Positions 1-8,088 of a stretch of 64,000 nt of DNA are shown here, in pieces. The stretch spans positions 16,082 to 80,081 of the forward strand of contig JACDGS010000018.1 of the NCBI GenBank assembly GCA_013821455.1, in the 5' to 3' direction. This stretch comes from Chthoniobacterales bacterium. GTDB taxonomy: Bacteria; Verrucomicrobiota; Verrucomicrobiia; Chthoniobacterales; UBA10450. The stretch's first letter is position 1. Every line of letters begins with the position of its first letter. The position numbers were made by a program, and so were the translations under genes. The notes beneath the pieces were generated by a model. The model made no database searches and had not been told where the DNA came from. It saw nothing but the letters and a program-made list of their open reading frames with translations.

Positions 1-337
1 TGAGCGTCTCCGTGATGTCATCGTTCCACCCGCATTTGCGCATGAACTCGTTCCAAATTTCGATCTCCTCGTCAGAAGGTTTGCGCCCTTTTTCGAAAGC
101 CCACGCGAGCATCTCCTCATCGGTCCCGTCTTCCTTCGCGCGCGCGACCACGTCTTCGTATTTCAGCCCAAGAAAGCGCACGCAACGGCCGTCGAAACCT
201 TTGCCGAGCGCCGGCACGTGATCGGCCGGTAACTCACCCCGCGCATGCGCGCGAATCTTGTCGATCATTCGACCAAAGTGAAAAACGCCGCCCACTTTTT
301 TAGCGGGGCTGCGCGCGGGAAAAGGTTTCGTCGTCAT
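1..337 (-). CDS. DUF5069 domain protein (C-terminus cut by window edge)
   Basis: The reading frame is open from an ATG at 337-335 down to base 1, giving about 112 residues with no stop, so the 3' end lies outside the window. The N-terminus runs MTTKPFPARSPAKKVGG, then HFGRMIDKIRAHARGELP and GKGFDGRCVRFLG. This pattern (a short PRSP-like lead, a MxDKxRxHxxGxLP stretch, then a small alpha/beta body) is that of the DUF5069 family, small proteins of unknown function common in Verrucomicrobiota, Planctomycetota and cyanobacteria. It is divergent from the Dop/PafA gene at 400, with about 60 bases between the two starts, so a shared promoter region is likely. No enzymatic role can be assigned. Confidence 0.75.
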   Translation of the reverse strand, partial: MTTKPFPARSPAKKVGGVFHFGRMIDKIRAHARGELPADHVPALGKGFDGRCVRFLGLKYEDVVARAKEDGTDEEMLAWAFEKGRKPSDEEIEIWNEFMRKCGWNDDITETL

Positions 338-399
338 GGCGTGACGGTGCGCTTCGTTTTGTCGCTTGTCCACGCCGCGGCGGCAGCGGATGCTCGCGC

Positions 400-1833
400 A
401 TGGATCGGGTCGCCGGAATCGAGACCGAATACGGTTGTCTGGTTAGCGGCGAGGCGGCGCAGCCTAACGGCGACGCCTGGCCCGTGCGGGTGAAGAACCA
501 CCTCTTCCGCAAGATGCACGCAGGCGTGCTCGACCTGCATTATCGCGATTACGAAGAGCCGCCGGGCAACGGCGGTTTTCTCTGCAACGGCGGCCGCATT
601 TATCTCGACATGGGGCACATCGAGTACGCCTCGCCGGAGTGCCGGCAGTTGCGCGACGCCGTCGCCTACGACCTCGCCGGCGACCAGCTTTTGCAGTCGG
701 CCCTGCACTCGTTAGGCGCGAGCGGACGCGTCTCGTTCATCAAGAACAACGTCGATCATCACACCGGCGCGACTTTTGGCTGCCACGAGAATTATCTCAT
801 GAAACGCGAGGCGCAGTTCACGCCCGCGGCCCTCGGCGCGCTCCTCGCTTTTCTCGCCACGCGCCAGATTTTTACCGGCGCTGGCCGGGTCGGGCAGGCA
901 AATCCCCTCGCCTTCGATTTCGAAATTCCCAACCGCGAGGAAAAGGTCGATTTTCAGATTAGCCAGCGCGCCGATCACATCATCAACGACATTTATCAGT
1001 GGGTGCAATTCAATCGCGCGATCATCAACGCGCGCGATGAACCGCTGGCCGATTATCGCAAATATCGGCGGCTCCATCTTCTCATCGGCGACTCGAACAT
1101 GAGTCCTTTCGCGAACGCGCTGAAGATCGGCACGACGGCCTGCATTCTGACGCTGCTCGAAGCCGGCTTGTTGCCTAACGACCTCACGCTGGCCGACGCG
1201 GTTCGCGCGACGCGCGACGTTTCGCGCGACCCGACGCGGCGTTGGATCGTGGAATTGGAAACCGGCGAAACCATCGGCGCGCTCGATGTGCAGTGGCGGT
1301 TGCACGCGCTCGCGCAGAAACATCTCCGTGGCGCAAACGACGAGACGGACTGGCTGCTCGAGAGCTGGAGTTACACGCTCGACGCGCTCCCGCACAAACC
1401 GGAGGCGCTGATCGGCGGGGTCGATTGGATCAGCAAAAAATGGCTGCTCGATTCGTTTATCGCGGCGGAAAACCTGCGCTGGGACGATCCCTGGCTGCAA
1501 AGCCTCGACCTCGAATATCACAACATCGATCCTGAGCGCGGGCTCTTCTTCGGCCTCGAACCGGCGAAACGCATCGGCGAATGGAATCAACTCGTTAGGC
1601 AAAAAGATGTCACGCGCACGCCGCCGCTGGACACGCGCGCCCGCGGGCGGGCTCGGGCGGTCGAGTTATTTCGTAAGAGCGGCCGGCCCTATGTGTTGAA
1701 CTGGGATTCGATCGCGGTGGAGAGCCGCGATTTCATGGTCATGGGTGATCCATTTCACGATTACGTCGCGGAGGTGGAAGAATTCGTTAGGCAAACAAGC
1801 GACCTGCCGGAGAGCGAGACTCCGTCCGCCTAA
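400..1833 (+). CDS. Dop/PafA family protein: Pup (or UBact) ligase or deamidase/depupylase
   Basis: 477 residues, the usual family size. Family marks are GIETEYG (residues 6-12, metal-binding Glu8), YLDMG (Asp70, position of the catalytic aspartate), KNNVDHHTGATFGCHENYL (about 115-133), IINARDEP and the GDSNMS loop. These enzymes use ATP to attach a Pup-like modifier to lysines (PafA) or to deamidate or remove it (Dop). Similarity is split: GDSNMS recalls PafA, whereas NNVD, GxGRVG and the DW..K..LLD.F..ENL.W region recall Dop. The segment between GIETEYG and YLD is intermediate between PafA (short) and Dop (long loop). I therefore leave the choice open. No modifier gene and no proteasome subunits are in this window. 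The TAA stop lies inside a GCCTAACG motif. Confidence 0.85.
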   Translation: MDRVAGIETEYGCLVSGEAAQPNGDAWPVRVKNHLFRKMHAGVLDLHYRDYEEPPGNGGFLCNGGRIYLDMGHIEYASPECRQLRDAVAYDLAGDQLLQSALHSLGASGRVSFIKNNVDHHTGATFGCHENYLMKREAQFTPAALGALLAFLATRQIFTGAGRVGQANPLAFDFEIPNREEKVDFQISQRADHIINDIYQWVQFNRAIINARDEPLADYRKYRRLHLLIGDSNMSPFANALKIGTTACILTLLEAGLLPNDLTLADAVRATRDVSRDPTRRWIVELETGETIGALDVQWRLHALAQKHLRGANDETDWLLESWSYTLDALPHKPEALIGGVDWISKKWLLDSFIAAENLRWDDPWLQSLDLEYHNIDPERGLFFGLEPAKRIGEWNQLVRQKDVTRTPPLDTRARGRARAVELFRKSGRPYVLNWDSIAVESRDFMVMGDPFHDYVAEVEEFVRQTSDLPESETPSA

Positions 1834-1877
1834 CGACAACCGACGTCGCCCCCGCCCGCCTAACGGCAACCAACGCC

Positions 1878-2010
1878 GTCATCCCGAGCGGAGCGGAGCG
1901 GAGTCGAGGGATCCCGTGGCGTTTCGTAAAAGCTTGAGGTGCCGCTTCACGTCAGCTCCGCGGGATCCCTCGACTCCGTTCCGCTCCGCTCCACTTCGCT
2001 CGGGATGACA
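1878..2010. repeat. Dispersed hairpin repeat, TGTCATCCCGAGC family (copy a)
   Basis: Outer arms GTCATCCCGAGCGGAGCG and CGCTCGGGATGACA, inner arms GTCGAGGGATCCC and GGGATCCCTCGAC, and a central unpaired part with AAGCTTGAGG. Imperfect inverted repeat of 133 bases between the Dop/PafA gene and the SurA-like gene. No coding capacity. Same family as copies at 4081, 5891, 7897, 10596, 11782, 15072, 21489, 46760 and 52345. Confidence 0.85.
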
Positions 2011-2094
2011 GAGATCACGCGCCACACCCGACAGAAATCATTTGCCGCGCCGGAGTGAAACCCTAAGTTCGCCACGCCCAACCCGCGAAAATTT

Positions 2095-3639
2095 ATGATC
2101 ACGATGATGCGCAAACACCACAAGGTCCTGATGATCTTCATCACGGCCCTCGTGTGCATTTCCTTCTCCTGGTATTGGAACAAAACGGACTTCTCGCAGA
2201 TGGGCAGCGGCGTCGTCGGGAAGATCTACGATCACAACGTTTCGCAGGTCGAATACCAGCGTAACGCCCGCCTCCTCCGCCTCGGGAGCGACCTCGGCAT
2301 GCGCGAACTCGTGCAGGCCCTCACCTACGGCGCGCAAACCGAGAACGAAGCTTACGCAAGTTTCTCCTGGAACCTGATGGTGCTGCGCCACGAAGCCGAC
2401 GCGCTCGGGATTCAACCCACGACGACGGAGATCGCGGACCTCGTCAAAACGTTGCCGGCTTTTCAGGGGGAAAATGGTTTCGACGTCGCGAAGTACACCG
2501 ACTTTGCCGACCACGCGCTTTCACCAATGGGATTTAGCGAAGCGCAGGTCGAAGAGCTGGCCGCTGATCAAATCGCGCTCGGCCGAGTTGAAAAAATCCT
2601 CGGCGCAGGCGTGAGCGTTCCCGATGAGGAGATGCGCACCAACTTCACGCAGCTCTACTCGAAGATGGAAGTGAGCACGGTGCATTTGCACAACGCCGAC
2701 TTCGAGAAAGAGGTGCAGACAAGCGACGCCGACATCGCGAAGTATTTCGAGGCGCACAAGGCGCAACTCCAAACGGATGAAAAGCGCAAGATCAGCTTCG
2801 CGAATTTCGGTCTGACCGAAGAGCAGAAGAAACTCACCGGCAAACCGCGCATCGATGTCCTGCAGAAATTAGCCGACAGCGCGAATGATTTTACGGAAGC
2901 TCTACAGGCGAAGGACGCGGATTTCGCTGCGGTGGCGCAGAAGTTCAAACTAACGCCGAAAGAGACTGGAGAGTTTTCGCGCGCGACGCCCGACCCGCTT
3001 TTCGCTGCTACACCGGCGCTGACCCAATCGGCTTTCAGCCTAACGAAAGCCGCGCCTAACGGCGATGCCATTCAAACGCCCGACGGATTCTACATCGAAC
3101 ATCTTTTGCAGGTGGACCCGGCTCGGCCTCTCACCTTGGAAGAAGCCCGGCCCAGGATCGTCGAAGCGTTGAAAACGGAGCGGCTGCAAACGCTGCTCGC
3201 CGCCAAAGCGCAAGCGGTTTCGAAGCAAATTCGGGATGCCTTGCAGAGCGGCAAGACGGTCGAGGAAGCCGCCACGCAAGCAGGCGTAAAAGCGGAGAAA
3301 ATTCCCGCGTTCGCTCTCCTCGATAATCCGCCGGGAGCATCACCGGCCCCGACGCCCGATCCCAAAACTCAGACACCGGAAATGGAAACGATCAAACAAG
3401 CAGTGGGAGAAATGAATCCCGGTGCCGTGAGTGAAATGATCCCGCAAGCGGACGGCGGCATGCTCGTGGTGATGGAGAAGCGCGAGCCGCTCAACGCGGC
3501 CCAGTACGAAGCCGCGCGCCCTCTGCTCGAAACCCGTGTGCTGCGCGGCAAGAGTCAGATCGTATTCTTCGAATGGCTGCGCGACCGCCGTCGTTCGGCC
3601 GGCGTGCAGGAAACGCAGCCGCAACGGGCCCCGGGTTAG
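2095..3639 (+). CDS. SurA/PpiD-like periplasmic folding factor (peptidyl-prolyl isomerase family)
   Basis: 514 residues. An N-terminal basic stretch (MRKHHK) and one hydrophobic segment (about residues 9-25) form a membrane anchor or uncleaved signal, followed by a long helical, charged body. The pattern is of SurA_N/PpiD proteins: one anchor, a chaperone region about 40-230, and a PPIase-like segment around 255-380 that includes GEFSRATPDPLF and DGFYIEHLLQVDPARPLTLEEARPRI, typical of the end of a rotamase domain. A Pro-rich linker (PGASPAPTPDPKTQ, about 420) precedes a second partial rotamase-like end (GAVSEMIPQADGGMLVVMEKREP). Probably assists folding of exported proteins. It may be co-transcribed with the TPR gene that starts 18 bases after its stop. 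Confidence 0.75.
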   Translation: MITMMRKHHKVLMIFITALVCISFSWYWNKTDFSQMGSGVVGKIYDHNVSQVEYQRNARLLRLGSDLGMRELVQALTYGAQTENEAYASFSWNLMVLRHEADALGIQPTTTEIADLVKTLPAFQGENGFDVAKYTDFADHALSPMGFSEAQVEELAADQIALGRVEKILGAGVSVPDEEMRTNFTQLYSKMEVSTVHLHNADFEKEVQTSDADIAKYFEAHKAQLQTDEKRKISFANFGLTEEQKKLTGKPRIDVLQKLADSANDFTEALQAKDADFAAVAQKFKLTPKETGEFSRATPDPLFAATPALTQSAFSLTKAAPNGDAIQTPDGFYIEHLLQVDPARPLTLEEARPRIVEALKTERLQTLLAAKAQAVSKQIRDALQSGKTVEEAATQAGVKAEKIPAFALLDNPPGASPAPTPDPKTQTPEMETIKQAVGEMNPGAVSEMIPQADGGMLVVMEKREPLNAAQYEAARPLLETRVLRGKSQIVFFEWLRDRRRSAGVQETQPQRAPG

Positions 3640-3656
3640 CGAGTTTGTTAGGCGCG

Positions 3657-3989
3657 ATGGACTCGGTCGACGAAGTCTTTGACGACGCGAATGGCGACCT
3701 GGCGATCGGCGAACTGGAGAGCGCGGTGGAAAAATATCGGCGCTGTGTCGAGTTGGATCCGCAATTCTTCGACGGCTGGCACGCCCTGGGGATGGCGTTA
3801 ATGAAGCTGGGACGTTTCCCGGAGGCGATCGCGGCTGGCCGCAAAACCGTCGAGCTTAAGCCTAACGATCAGATCGGCTGGACGAGTCTCTCGCTTTTTT
3901 ACAACCGCAACGGCGAGATAAAGGAAGCCGAAGCCGCGGGCACGAAAGCGAAGATTCTGTCCTGGGGCGGGAAGATCGCGCAGGAGTGA
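3657..3989 (+). CDS. Small tetratricopeptide repeat protein
   Basis: 110 residues from the ATG at 3657. The frame stays open further upstream, but that part overlaps the end of the preceding gene and is not TPR-like. Roughly three TPR helical pairs are visible: GDLAIGELESAVEKYRRCVELDP, FFDGWHALGMALMKLGRFPEAIA and IGWTSLSLFYNRNGEIKEAEAAG, with the Trp/Gly/Ala/Pro spacing expected. No signal peptide is present, so it is probably cytoplasmic and a protein-protein interaction scaffold. Such short TPR proteins are common in Verrucomicrobiota. The partner cannot be deduced; the nearest gene is the folding factor just upstream. Confidence 0.8.
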   Translation: MDSVDEVFDDANGDLAIGELESAVEKYRRCVELDPQFFDGWHALGMALMKLGRFPEAIAAGRKTVELKPNDQIGWTSLSLFYNRNGEIKEAEAAGTKAKILSWGGKIAQE

Positions 3990-4080
3990 AGCGCCTTGCG
4001 AAATGGTGAAACGCCTTTGCCATTTTCTTCCCGGCCTAACGAATCGGGGCGGGCAATCTGCACGCGCAGCCGCTTGAGTT

Positions 4081-4194
4081 TGTCATCCCGAACCGCCGAA
4101 GGACGGTGAGGGACCCCGCAAGCGTCCCTCGACGTCAATTCGTTAGGCTAGTCGAGCAACGCTTGCGGGGTCCCTCGCTCCGCTCGGGATGACA
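4081..4194. repeat. Dispersed hairpin repeat, TGTCATCCCGAGC family (copy b)
   Basis: Starts TGTCATCCCGA and ends CTCGGGATGACA. The inner arms GGGACCCCGCAAGCGT and GCTTGCGGGGTCCC also pair, so the whole unit can fold into a long imperfect hairpin. The loop carries TCGACGTCAATTCGTTAGGC, that is, one copy of the iterated motif, shared almost exactly with the copy at 5891-5976. It lies between two convergent genes (TPR protein and sensor kinase), where it could also stop transcription. Confidence 0.85.
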
Positions 4195-4204
4195 ACTGCT
4201 TTGC

Positions 4205-5767
4205 CTAGTTGTCGTTAGGCAATCCTTCCGCGTCGCGCAAACGCAGGGCACGCTGAAGCTGCCCAAAATCCACCGGCTTTGTCAGGTGCGTAATAAAGCC
4301 CGCGGCCAGTGAACGGCTAATGTCTTCGTCCATACCGTAACCGCTCAACGCAATGCCGCGGAGACCGTAACTTGCGCGCAGCTTCGCCATTAACTCCGTC
4401 CCACTGCCATCTGGTAATCCCAGGTCGGAGATAACGAGATCGAAGGAGTTGCAGGCCGCGGCCCCGAGGGCTTCCGTGACCGTCCGCGCCTGAGTGACCT
4501 GGTGACCGGCGGCGGCAAGCAACCGGGACAGCACCGACATGGTCGCCTCGTGGTCCTCGACCAGAAGCAGGCGCAGCGCAGGAGCGCGGCCAGTGTCGTT
4601 AGGCGACGGCTCATGCGAGATTTCTACGCTGGGAAACAAGTCCGTCCCGTCGGCCACGCCATGAGGAGGAAAGGTGGCGCCCGGCAGCTCGACGATGAAG
4701 GTCGCGCCTTGATTCACGCCCTCACTTAGCGCCGTGATTTTCCCGCCGTGCAGATCGACAATCGCGCGCGCTATAGCAAGGCCGAGCCCAACGCCGCCGA
4801 AACGATGCTCGCCTTCGAGCGCTCCTTGATCGAACGGTAGAAAAATACGCTCGAGCGCGCCGGATTCGATCCCAATACCACTGTCAACCACTTCGATTTG
4901 CAACGTCGCATCCGCCTCCGCGCTTTCGCCATTGCGCGTTCGAATGGAAATGCGCCCGCCGCGCGGCGTGAACTTGACCGCGTTGCGCAAAAGATTCCAA
5001 ATGACCTGCTGAAAGCGCGCCGGGTCCGCCGTCAGCCCGCTGAACGCCGCGCCGAATTTGCGCTCGATCGTGATCGCTTTCGCAAACGCATCGTTGCGCA
5101 CGATCTCAACCGCGAGGCCGATCAGCGAATGGGCGTCGCAAATTTCCGAACGCAACCGGAGCTGCCCTTGCGCGATGCGCGTGAGATCGAGCAGGTCGTC
5201 GATCAAGCGCGCTTCGAGCGCGATGTTGCGCTCCATCATGCGCAGACTATCGCGCACATCGACGGGCAGGCGTTCGTCTTCACAGAGAGCGCGCGCCATC
5301 ATCAGCACTGGAGTGAGCGGCGTGCGCAACTCGTGAGAAAGAGCGGCCAGAAAAGCGTCCTTCGCGCGGCTGGCCGCTTCAGCGCCGCGCTGCGCTGTTT
5401 TGAGATCGTGGATGTCGGTATTAGTGCCAACCCATTGCGCGATGGCGCCGTTCTCGTCGCGCATCGCCTGAGCGCGCACAAGAAACCAGCGCTTCTCGCC
5501 ATCGTGACGCCGCAAGCGAAATTCGACTTCGTAACGCTCGCCGCTTTGGAGCGAACTCTCCCATTGTCGTAATGCGTCCGGGAGATCGTCCGGGTGCACG
5601 AATTGCGCCCAGGCATGGCCGAGAATCTCGGTCTCAATCTCGACGCCAAAATACTGCACGCACTCTTGGTTGGCCCAATCCAGCTCGCCATCCGGACGCG
5701 CCGTCCACACCTGCAGAGAAACAACTTCGGCGAGAAGATTAAAGGGGTCGGTCGCGTTGGCCATCAC
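4205..5767 (-). CDS. Hybrid sensor histidine kinase with PAS and receiver domains
   Basis: 520 residues from a GTG at 5767; an ATG is the next codon. Order: a PAS/PAC sensor domain (about 5-130), a DHp helix with the H-box AALSHELRTPLTP (phospho-accepting His), an HATPase domain with the N-box (QQVIWNLLRNAVKFTPRGG), DSGIGI and GVGLGLAIARAI, then a receiver domain (about 395-510) with the acidic pair VED, phosphoacceptor Asp in VISDLGLPDG and the conserved LTKP lysine. No transmembrane segment is evident, so it probably senses a cytoplasmic signal through PAS. The output is likely a phosphorelay to an unlinked regulator, since none is adjacent. A GCCTAACGA motif lies six bases before its stop codon. 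Confidence 0.92.
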   Translation of the reverse strand: MMANATDPFNLLAEVVSLQVWTARPDGELDWANQECVQYFGVEIETEILGHAWAQFVHPDDLPDALRQWESSLQSGERYEVEFRLRRHDGEKRWFLVRAQAMRDENGAIAQWVGTNTDIHDLKTAQRGAEAASRAKDAFLAALSHELRTPLTPVLMMARALCEDERLPVDVRDSLRMMERNIALEARLIDDLLDLTRIAQGQLRLRSEICDAHSLIGLAVEIVRNDAFAKAITIERKFGAAFSGLTADPARFQQVIWNLLRNAVKFTPRGGRISIRTRNGESAEADATLQIEVVDSGIGIESGALERIFLPFDQGALEGEHRFGGVGLGLAIARAIVDLHGGKITALSEGVNQGATFIVELPGATFPPHGVADGTDLFPSVEISHEPSPNDTGRAPALRLLLVEDHEATMSVLSRLLAAAGHQVTQARTVTEALGAAACNSFDLVISDLGLPDGSGTELMAKLRASYGLRGIALSGYGMDEDISRSLAAGFITHLTKPVDFGQLQRALRLRDAEGLPNDN

Positions 5768-5890
5768 GCGGCGGGATTCTGAGACACGACGCCGCGGATG
5801 ACAAGCGCCTTCCAGTTAGCAGAGCGCAACGGAGATTGGCCTAACGAGTAAAGGTCACCGGACCGTTCGCTCTGAACCCCAGGGGCGCAT

Positions 5891-5976
5891 TGTCATCCCG
5901 AGAGCGTCCCTCGACGTCGATTCGTTAGGCAAGTCGAGCCACGCTTGCGGGGTCCCTCGCTCCGCTCGGGATGACA
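5891..5976. repeat. Dispersed hairpin repeat, TGTCATCCCGAGC family (copy c)
   Basis: Begins TGTCATCCCGAGAGCG and ends CGCTCGGGATGACA. Its centre has the loop TCGACGTCGATTCGTTAGGC found also in copy b, so these two copies are recent relatives. It lies between the sensor kinase start and the end of the 2Fe-2S protein gene. Confidence 0.85.
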
Positions 5977-5982
5977 GCGCGC

Positions 5983-6315
5983 CTAACCTTCCGCCAGCTC
6001 CTCTGCCGTCAGCACCAGGCGCTCGACGCGCTGTCCGCTCACCAAACCTTCCGCAATTTCCGGCACGTCCGCTGCTGTCACGTGACCGTAGAAAAAATGA
6101 TCCGGCTCGACCAGAACCGTGACTCCGCGCGCGCATTGATCGAGACAGCTCGATTTGCAGGCCCGCGCTTGCAGCTGATTAAGACCGCGCCGGGCCAGCC
6201 CCTCCTTCAACGCTTGCTGGACCGCTTCAGAACCTTTGGCCGCGCACGACCCGCGCGGATTATCGTCGCTCCGGCGATTGGTGCAGACAAAGAGATAGCG
6301 CTCGCGTTGCGGCAT
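5983..6315 (-). CDS. (2Fe-2S) ferredoxin, thioredoxin-like fold
   Basis: 110 residues. The cysteine pattern LFVCTN near residue 11, PRGSCAAKG near 24, then ACKSSCLDQCARG is that of thioredoxin-fold [2Fe-2S] ferredoxins, small soluble electron carriers or metal-binding proteins. The end of the fold is also typical (GVTVLVEPDHFFYGHVTAADVPEIAEGLVSG, as in the CBiX/HoxE-like C-terminal stretch). Redox partner unknown; no hydrogenase or complex I gene is nearby. The TAG stop lies inside an imperfect copy of the iterated motif (GGTTAGGCG). Sits alone between the kinase and the DUF1800 gene, divergent from the latter. Confidence 0.85.
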   Translation of the reverse strand: MPQRERYLFVCTNRRSDDNPRGSCAAKGSEAVQQALKEGLARRGLNQLQARACKSSCLDQCARGVTVLVEPDHFFYGHVTAADVPEIAEGLVSGQRVERLVLTAEELAEG

Positions 6316-6418
6316 GAGAAGCCAGGTTCGCCGCCGCCGGTTTGGTCGTCAAACCGCAGTCCATCGGCGCCCATGTAACCCCCGCACTATATTGATGTCA
6401 TAGTAGAAATTCGTTTCG

Positions 6419-7852
6419 ATGCTCACTTCCTTCTCAGCCAAGAATTGGAACTACGAATCGGCCGCGCACCTGCTGAACCGCGCGGGCTTTGGTGGAACGC
6501 CAAACGAGATTGCAGTGTTCCAGGCCAAAGGTCTCGACGCCGCGGTCGACAGCCTGTTGCAGCCGCCTAACGATTCTCCGCCGGCCGCAGGGGAGCCCTG
6601 GACAATTCCGAAAGACTTTCTCGCCCGCCGGCAGGAGATCGATGCGCTCAAGAGCCAGCCGGTGCAGTTGCGCGAAAAGAAAAAAGAGATGCGCCGCGAA
6701 GAAGGTGAAGAGTTCCGCGAGCTCCGCGCTTGGTGGCTCGACCGGATGCTCACGACGCACGCGCCGCTGCGCGAAAAGATGACGCTTTTCTGGCACGGCC
6801 ACTTCGCGACCAGCGCACAGAAAGTGAAAGTCGCCTATGCAATGTGGCTGCAAAACGAGAGCTTTCGCCACCAATCGCTCGGGAATTTCACTACTCTGCT
6901 CAAAGCCGTTTCGCGCGATCCGGCGATGATGATTTACCTCGATCTTTTCCAAAGCAAACAAGAGCACCCTAACGAGAATTGGGCGCGCGAGGTGATGGAA
7001 CTTTTCACTCTCGGGATTGGCCATTACACCGAGCAGGACGTGCGCGAATCGGCTCGCGCTTTCACCGGCTACCGGATCGATTTTGTACAGCACAAGTTTC
7101 GCTTCGCGCCTTTTCAGCACGGTAGCGGCGAAAAGAAATTCCTCGGTCACACCGGCAACTTCAACGGCGACGACATTCTCGATCTGATCGTGCAGCAGCC
7201 GGCTTGCCCGCGTTTTCTTGGGCGAAAACTGTGGCGCTATTTCGTCGAGGACGAACCGGCAGACGTCGCGGTTGAGAACATGGCGGCCCTCCTGCGCAAG
7301 CACGACTTCGAGATGCGGCCGGTCTTGCGCGAAATCTTTTCTTCGCGCGAATTTTACTCCGAGGGCGCGCGCCGCACGCAAATCAAAAGCCCGGTCCAAT
7401 TTCTCGTCCAAAGCTGCAAACTGCTCGAGACCGATCTTCCGGCGGCGAACGTCACCGACGGCGCCATGCGGGTGATGGGCCAGTTGCTTCTCGCCCCGCC
7501 TAACGTCAAAGGCTGGGACGGGGGGAAATCGTGGGTCAGCACTGGCACGCTGCTCTTTCGCTATAATTTCTCCAACTACCTCATTAGCGGCACGAGCCAG
7601 GTGCCGAACGCGCCCCCGAAGCTGCAGCGCCCGGCGATCGACGTAGCGAAGCTCGTGCCTAACGAGCTGCGCAAAGATCCCGCGCAGCTCGTCCAGACCC
7701 TCTCGCAGCGTCTTTTTCAAGCGAAGCCCGCACCCAAACAAACCGATACTTTTGTCGCCTATCTGAAATCAGGCGGGAGCGAACCGGATGACGAAAAGAT
7801 TCGCCGCCTGATGCATCTCATGATGAGCACGCCGCAATACCAGCTCACCTAA
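6419..7852 (+). CDS. DUF1800 family protein
   Basis: 477 residues with the full family signature: AAHLLNRAGFGGTPNEI near the N-terminus, MTLFWHGHFATS in the middle, NENWAREVMELFTLGIGHYTEQDV and ESARAFTGYR, and APPNVKGWDGGKSWV near the C-terminus. DUF1800 proteins are abundant in Planctomycetota and Verrucomicrobiota and nearly always precede a DUF1501 gene, as here (8089). Biochemical role not established; the pair is often thought to act in the periplasm on a polymer, but that is inference. No clear signal peptide is visible at this start. The pair is separated by 236 bases that include a dispersed hairpin repeat, so strict co-transcription is uncertain. Confidence 0.9.
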   Translation: MLTSFSAKNWNYESAAHLLNRAGFGGTPNEIAVFQAKGLDAAVDSLLQPPNDSPPAAGEPWTIPKDFLARRQEIDALKSQPVQLREKKKEMRREEGEEFRELRAWWLDRMLTTHAPLREKMTLFWHGHFATSAQKVKVAYAMWLQNESFRHQSLGNFTTLLKAVSRDPAMMIYLDLFQSKQEHPNENWAREVMELFTLGIGHYTEQDVRESARAFTGYRIDFVQHKFRFAPFQHGSGEKKFLGHTGNFNGDDILDLIVQQPACPRFLGRKLWRYFVEDEPADVAVENMAALLRKHDFEMRPVLREIFSSREFYSEGARRTQIKSPVQFLVQSCKLLETDLPAANVTDGAMRVMGQLLLAPPNVKGWDGGKSWVSTGTLLFRYNFSNYLISGTSQVPNAPPKLQRPAIDVAKLVPNELRKDPAQLVQTLSQRLFQAKPAPKQTDTFVAYLKSGGSEPDDEKIRRLMHLMMSTPQYQLT

Positions 7853-7896
7853 GAAACGATTTCCGTTGCAGCCATTGTCTCAAGACCCGCTAAACC

Positions 7897-8001
7897 TGTC
7901 ATCCCGAGCGAAGCGAAGCGCAGTCGAGGGATCCCGCGATCTTACCTTTAAGGCAGCGCCACGGGATTCTTCGACTCCGCTGCGCTGCGCTCAGAATGAC
8001 A
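7897..8001. repeat. Dispersed hairpin repeat, TGTCATCCCGAGC family (copy d)
   Basis: Begins TGTCATCCCGAGCGAAGCG and ends TCAGAATGACA; inner arms GTCGAGGGATCCCG and CGGGATTCTTCGAC. Located between the DUF1800 and DUF1501 genes. Just after it, a 13-base direct repeat CCTTTACTCGTTA occurs at 8028-8040 and 8047-8059; only the second copy completes the CGTTAGGC motif. Confidence 0.8.
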
Positions 8002-8088
8002 ACGTTATGAAGATCGCTTCCACATATCCTTTACTCGTTATGCACTCCTTTACTCGTTAGGCTGGCTACTCCAATCGAAACCAAAACG

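Noticed and set aside
5855..6136. Minus-strand ORF overlapping the ferredoxin gene
   Set aside because: Arg/Gly-rich frame within a hairpin repeat and antisense or out-of-frame to a clear 2Fe-2S protein.
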